Source: Sycobia sp. Sy_11 (lineage: Eukaryota > Arthropoda > Insecta > Hymenoptera > Epichrysomallidae). From it: a stretch of DNA of 64,000 nt. Made by a program: the position numbers and the translations under genes. The notes under the pieces are model-generated. The model was not told where the DNA came from and made no database searches. It worked only from the letters and a program-made list of their open reading frames with translations. The DNA lies in contig JACCIC010000003.1 of the NCBI GenBank assembly GCA_018907035.1, positions 4,910,001 through 4,974,000 on the forward strand, in the 5' to 3' direction. Positions 59,641 to 64,000 of this stretch are shown here, in pieces (the first letter of the stretch is position 1; every line of letters starts with the position of its first letter).

Positions 59641-61980
59641 AATAAATTAATAAATCGATCAACGACGTACCAAAATAAAATTACACAGCGACTACACGAA
59701 CTAAATTAGAATGTAAAAATTAATAATGTAAAACTTAATAATATTATTATAGATCCATTTATAATGATTAGATAATTCGGAAAATCAATCGTTTTAATAT
59801 TAAACATGGACATTTTTATGTACGGTAGGATTCAACGACATTTATCGACTGTATTTTTCGTCAATCGAAGAACGCCGATCGTACGTCTCGATCAAAGCTT
59901 TAATTATGCGCAAGTGTTGTTCAATTTCTACCGTAGAATTTTTCACGCCAATTTTATTAAGGCCACTATATTAGCCATCCATATTAGCAATCTTAAAACA
60001 GTTTTCGAACATTATGGTTAGAAGAAATTACACGCAGCATGTTGTATTGTTATTTAAAGCAGCAAGTCGGCGTATCCATCGTTCGAGGAAAATTTTTGCC
60101 CCGTAGATCTTGCCACATCCGTTAAATCGGGGATTACTCTATATACATATATTTGCACAGCTATATGCATCGAGAAATTCTCAATTAGTCCACGAACTAT
60201 ATACACAGTTTGGAAAAAAAACATATGTGCCGAGCCATTAATAACCCGAATATACTAATTTGGTTTATATATTTAATGAATGATCTTTTCATGGACATCT
60301 TCCATTAATGTAGATAATTCAAAAAATTATCAAAACTTTGTACAACCTACTGTTTCGGTTGAATTAAGAACGAATTATTTTCTATATGAGATATACCGCT
60401 GATATTATTATAGCTTTTATCATTCAATGGAAATTAAGCGAGAAGCGCAATAAATGCTTCTGTATTATTAGTGAAATATCTCAATGAAATACTTGGCAAA
60501 ATTTGGGTTTATTAAATGATTGTAAAATGTATATTTATGCTGCACGTTTTTTTTTTTTTTTTTTTTTGATAAAGCGACTATATAAACATTAAAATGAATT
60601 TATTATACATAAATAGTGAAAATGAGTTGTTTTTTTTTTAAGATAACAGTAAGAAATTATAATTTCAAAGAAACAAAATTCACTTGAATTTTAAGATCTT
60701 CTACGCAGTCTTATCGGTGGAAATTGCTCGAAAAAAAAGAAGAAGATTAAATACTGCTGAATAATCACAATACCGGTATAAACCAGAGTAAAAAACATAT
60801 ACAAATTAATTCATGTAAATTAAAGTCTGGATCGGTGTAATAGTTGTTTTGTAAAAGGTGCTTGATTGATTGCGCTCGGCGCATCCCTACTCTTGTCGCA
60901 TTTCCCGGCGGGTTCTCGTGCGCCCTGACCTAAATAAGTTGTTTCTACGCTATTTTCATCACGTACATCAGCCGCTACAAAAATCTGAAATATCTGGAGC
61001 GTCTATATTTCGAAAATAAAAAAAAAGAAGAAGAAGAAGGAGGAGGAGAAGAAGATCTGTGACTCGCGTTTAGCAAGGTTTTATTAGAATTAAACCACCG
61101 AATTCTTTTAGAAACTCTAGAAAATTATATACAAGCACAATATTTGACTGTTCAAAATATATTATCTCGACAAAATAACATCTGAAATTTTCAAAACATG
61201 CAAATGCTGCAATGAAGTTTCTTATTTCCGACGAATTTTTTAAAATGAGAGGGTGAAATAAAATTAATTTATATTAACCCGTCAGTTAGGATTGACGTCA
61301 AATTCTATGCACTTATATTAACCTGCGATGTCTGGCTAAACTCGGCATGTAGCTACTGGTATGACATTTTTCTGAACCAAATGTTAGAAATATTTTGTAG
61401 ATTATAATACAGAGCAAAAGCATTCTATGTTATTTATTTTTCAAAAAAAACTATAAATTAATGTAATCGTTGTAAATATATACAACTATTCAAAAAAAAT
61501 TTCAAAAATAGTCATTTAAAGCATTTTTAATTTTTCAATTTATATATAATTTGTAGGATATTCTGAGATCTGTGCCTGGCTAAACTCTATTTACTTTGTT
61601 GAATATATCTACTTTGTTCAAATAGAAATCTAAATGATATTTTCTACTCTTCAATCTAAAAAAGAAATTCCATGTAATTCTTCATAAATATTAATTATAA
61701 CCTTGAACAATCTGCAAGAAATGTTCAGTTACCCTCTTTATTCAATAAGAAAACTCCACAGCTATTGTAGCATTAATGAAGAAAAAACCGTAATAGAAAA
61801 AACTAGTTTATTTCTGATAAATAATTACAAAATTGTGTGTAACAGAATTAAAAATATCATATCGCCCTCTGTGAAATATACAATCCCTCTATATATATAT
61901 ATAACATACGCTTGATCAAAAATTGAACGGCAATCCCCGTCTAATAATAATTCTCTCAAACGTTCTGCGGTGCAAATGCA
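59641..61980. other. AT-rich spacer
   Basis: Poly-T of 22 nt at 60547-60568, a GAA/GGA purine tract at 61020-61057, and a near-tandem TACTTTGTT duplication at 61589-61622. The 71-codon frame at 59806-60021 is unrecognised. Confidence 0.45.
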
Positions 61981-62005
61981 ACAACCTGTCGAGTGCTGCT
62001 CGCGG

Positions 62006-62006
<1 letters not shown>

Positions 62007-62068
<62 letters not shown>
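62007..62068. repeat. (TA)31 microsatellite
   Basis: 62 nt; followed after 17 nt by a GA run. Confidence 0.95.
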
Positions 62069-62070
<2 letters not shown>

Positions 62071-62082
62071 CTAGACAGGGAG

Positions 62083-62085
<3 letters not shown>

Positions 62086-62128
<43 letters not shown>
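62086..62128. repeat. (GA)21 microsatellite
   Basis: Perfect 43-nt run leading into a CpG-rich patch. Confidence 0.95.
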
Positions 62129-62129
<1 letters not shown>

Positions 62130-62134
<5 letters not shown>

Positions 62135-62300
62135 CAATATAGCTGGAGCGACGCGCTGCACGCGAGCGCACATTGCGCACACGTGCGCCTGGGCCAGAGA
62201 GCGTGCGCGGACGCGTGACCGCGGAGGACGGCCGCGCGCGCTCACGTGGATCGTAACGCGTATTACATTATTCGCGCCCGACCTTTATTATGCTTTATGC
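62130..62300. other. Short GC/CpG-rich island
   Basis: Very CpG-dense for about 150 nt, with CACGTG at 62180-62185 and 62243-62248. Confidence 0.5.
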
Positions 62301-62561
62301 ACTGCGTCTATACGTATATATATGTATACATGACGGAAAATCTCTGAATGTTGTAGAAGTGATATTTCCGTTGCTGATGGGACAATTGCAAAGCGACCGA
62401 AAAGTCATCCGAGAGTGTCGTAAAAATTAAAAAATAAAAAAAAAATACGAGCGCGATTGTCCCGACGGGAAATATATGGATCTCCCGATCGATCTGCAGT
62501 TTCGTCGATCTTGCAGTTTCAAGCAATACCGATATCTTGTTTATTTCTGATGCAACGTATA

Positions 62562-62564
<3 letters not shown>

Positions 62565-62613
<49 letters not shown>
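62565..62613. repeat. (AT)24 microsatellite with GATA tail
   Basis: Perfect 49-nt run continuing as four ATAGATAG-type units to about 62625. Confidence 0.95.
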
Positions 62614-62615
<2 letters not shown>

Positions 62616-62702
62616 TAGATAGATAAAGTCGCGCGCGCGCTTTTCAGCGAGAATTTAATAATCTTCATTCGAGCTGCAAAGTACTTCTGATAAACGCTGC
62701 GT

Positions 62703-62848
<146 letters not shown>

Positions 62849-62849
62849 C

Positions 62850-64000
62850 AATATTGTGAACTAATGGTTGTGAGCATAGCAGCAATCGTAATCTTATTTT
62901 TTTTAATAAATAAATACTCGCATAGTTTGTATACGCAATAAATAGCTAAAAATTCAATGTGCAATTATAACTACATATACATGCGCACTGAATAGATAAT
63001 GCGTATAAATAGTCGCTCATGCATACCACCTTTATATTATAAAAGTAATCTCACTCTCTCTCACACAATCTCTCTCTCTCTCTTTCGCTCATCAGGTATT
63101 ACGAAAAGTCACGTGCAATGTAACGCGGGCACTACCCTCGGCACTGACTGTTTCCTTCCTCTCTATATTGAAAGCAAAAAGACCCCCTTATTAAATTTTT
63201 GTTGCGTAAAACAATATTATCTTAATGCACCTTATCAAACAATTTATGTCATTTAACAAATATTTTGTCATTTATTTGAATGTTTTATTATTTCAATTAA
63301 ATATAGTAGTTTTGTCGCAATTTAATTTAGATAAATAAGAAATTATATTATCAACTAATACGTATTTAACTGGATTTACAAATTTGATGGATGAATTTGA
63401 GATATGCTATCAGTATAATATATTTTGTATAACAGTGTATTAATTATGATAACAATTATTCTTTATATATCACTATTTTTAATATTTTAAGAATCAGTAT
63501 TATTATTTACACGCATATATTTTTTTATGTATTTTATATATTTTTACACCTTTAACTCTACTATTTCTTGTATAAAATTAATACAAAAACCAGTCATCTG
63601 TTTATCTATCTTGTTTTTTAGATTATTCTTCATTCTAGGAAGGAGATCTGGACAATCAAGCCTGAACATCCCACGATCTGCTCAAATGAAATCATTTGAA
63701 TGGGGAGGGTTTAATTTTCCGATGTATAATAGAACCAATTTATTATAACAGATACGTAAAATACAACAATAAAAGAACTGTAAAGTAAATTTTCTTTCTT
63801 CCTAGCAAAAGATCATTTAAGAATAAAATTAGAAAAACTGACGCTTCCTTAAAAAAGTTCAATTCAATAAATCTTTCAGAATATTTCAAATTTCCAACTT
63901 TCCAGTGGCACCGTTATTTCGCTTCCTTGTCGTTCAACTATCCATACTTCATTATTTTTGCCTAAAATTTTCACGACTCTCAAGTGTATAAATGCTGAAT
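62850..64000. other. AT-rich end of window
   Basis: A small CT patch lies at 63051-63083 and a CACGTG at 63110-63115. The 73-codon + strand frame at 63527-63748 is unrecognised. No gene seen. Confidence 0.45.

Overview
The window looks like animal nuclear DNA, most likely from an insect and probably a hymenopteran (ant, bee or wasp). I infer this from three things: CpG is not depleted, AT-rich deserts alternate sharply with GC- and CpG-rich islands, and there are remnants of mariner-type and piggyBac-type elements. Long perfect TA, GA and GT microsatellites are very dense. There is no bacterial-type gene organisation. I could not identify a single intact protein-coding gene, rRNA, tRNA or CRISPR array. 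The longest open frames lie in GC-rich DNA or run through microsatellites (poly-YI, poly-RE and poly-HT peptides), so I treat them as chance frames. The window is best read as a gene desert or the interior of a very long intron.

Layout. Bases 1-1080 hold decayed minus-strand coding-like sequence, including a short mariner-transposase-like stretch. From 2.2 to 17.9 kb, GC-rich islands (2.2-3.1, 5.6-6.1, 6.8-7.1, 8.3-9.7, 10.8-12.3, 14.6-15.3 and 17.0-17.8 kb) alternate with AT-rich spacers. A very stable 20-bp hairpin lies at 12.85 kb. A 45-bp segment at 16.73-16.77 kb has splice-site-like ends on both strands; on the minus strand it resembles a recursive splice site with its downstream donor. 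From 17.9 to 30.9 kb is an AT-rich desert with one promoter-like GC island at 22.8-23.6 kb and a repeat cluster at 27.3-28.3 kb. That cluster contains a long inverted repeat, a decayed mariner and a related single repeat copy. From 30.9 to 50.3 kb there are more islands (31.0, 32.2, 33.6, 37.2, 39.0-40.0, 41.0, 43.2, 45.0-46.2, 48.2-48.8 and 49.3-50.1 kb). From 50.3 to 57.9 kb is a desert with a nested repeat at 51.5-52.7 kb. The last islands are at 58.0-58.75, 59.2-59.6 and 62.15-62.29 kb.

The most interesting material is the repeat family seen at 27.3, 27.45, 28.0-28.3 and 51.5-51.9 kb. The 51.5-kb copy carries, on the minus strand, a hammerhead-ribozyme-like core (CTGAGGA, a 5-bp helix, GAAA, CGTC) enclosed by an 8-bp stem. 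The 28-kb copy keeps part of that core at the same relative place before the same tail. Directly beside the 51.5-kb copy, a 764-bp element flanked by TTAA, with 15-bp imperfect terminal inverted repeats, has inserted. It looks like a non-autonomous piggyBac-type element and contains clustered AGGTCA nuclear-receptor half-sites. All calls come from reading the sequence by eye. Similarity searches, transcript data and comparison with a related genome were not available.
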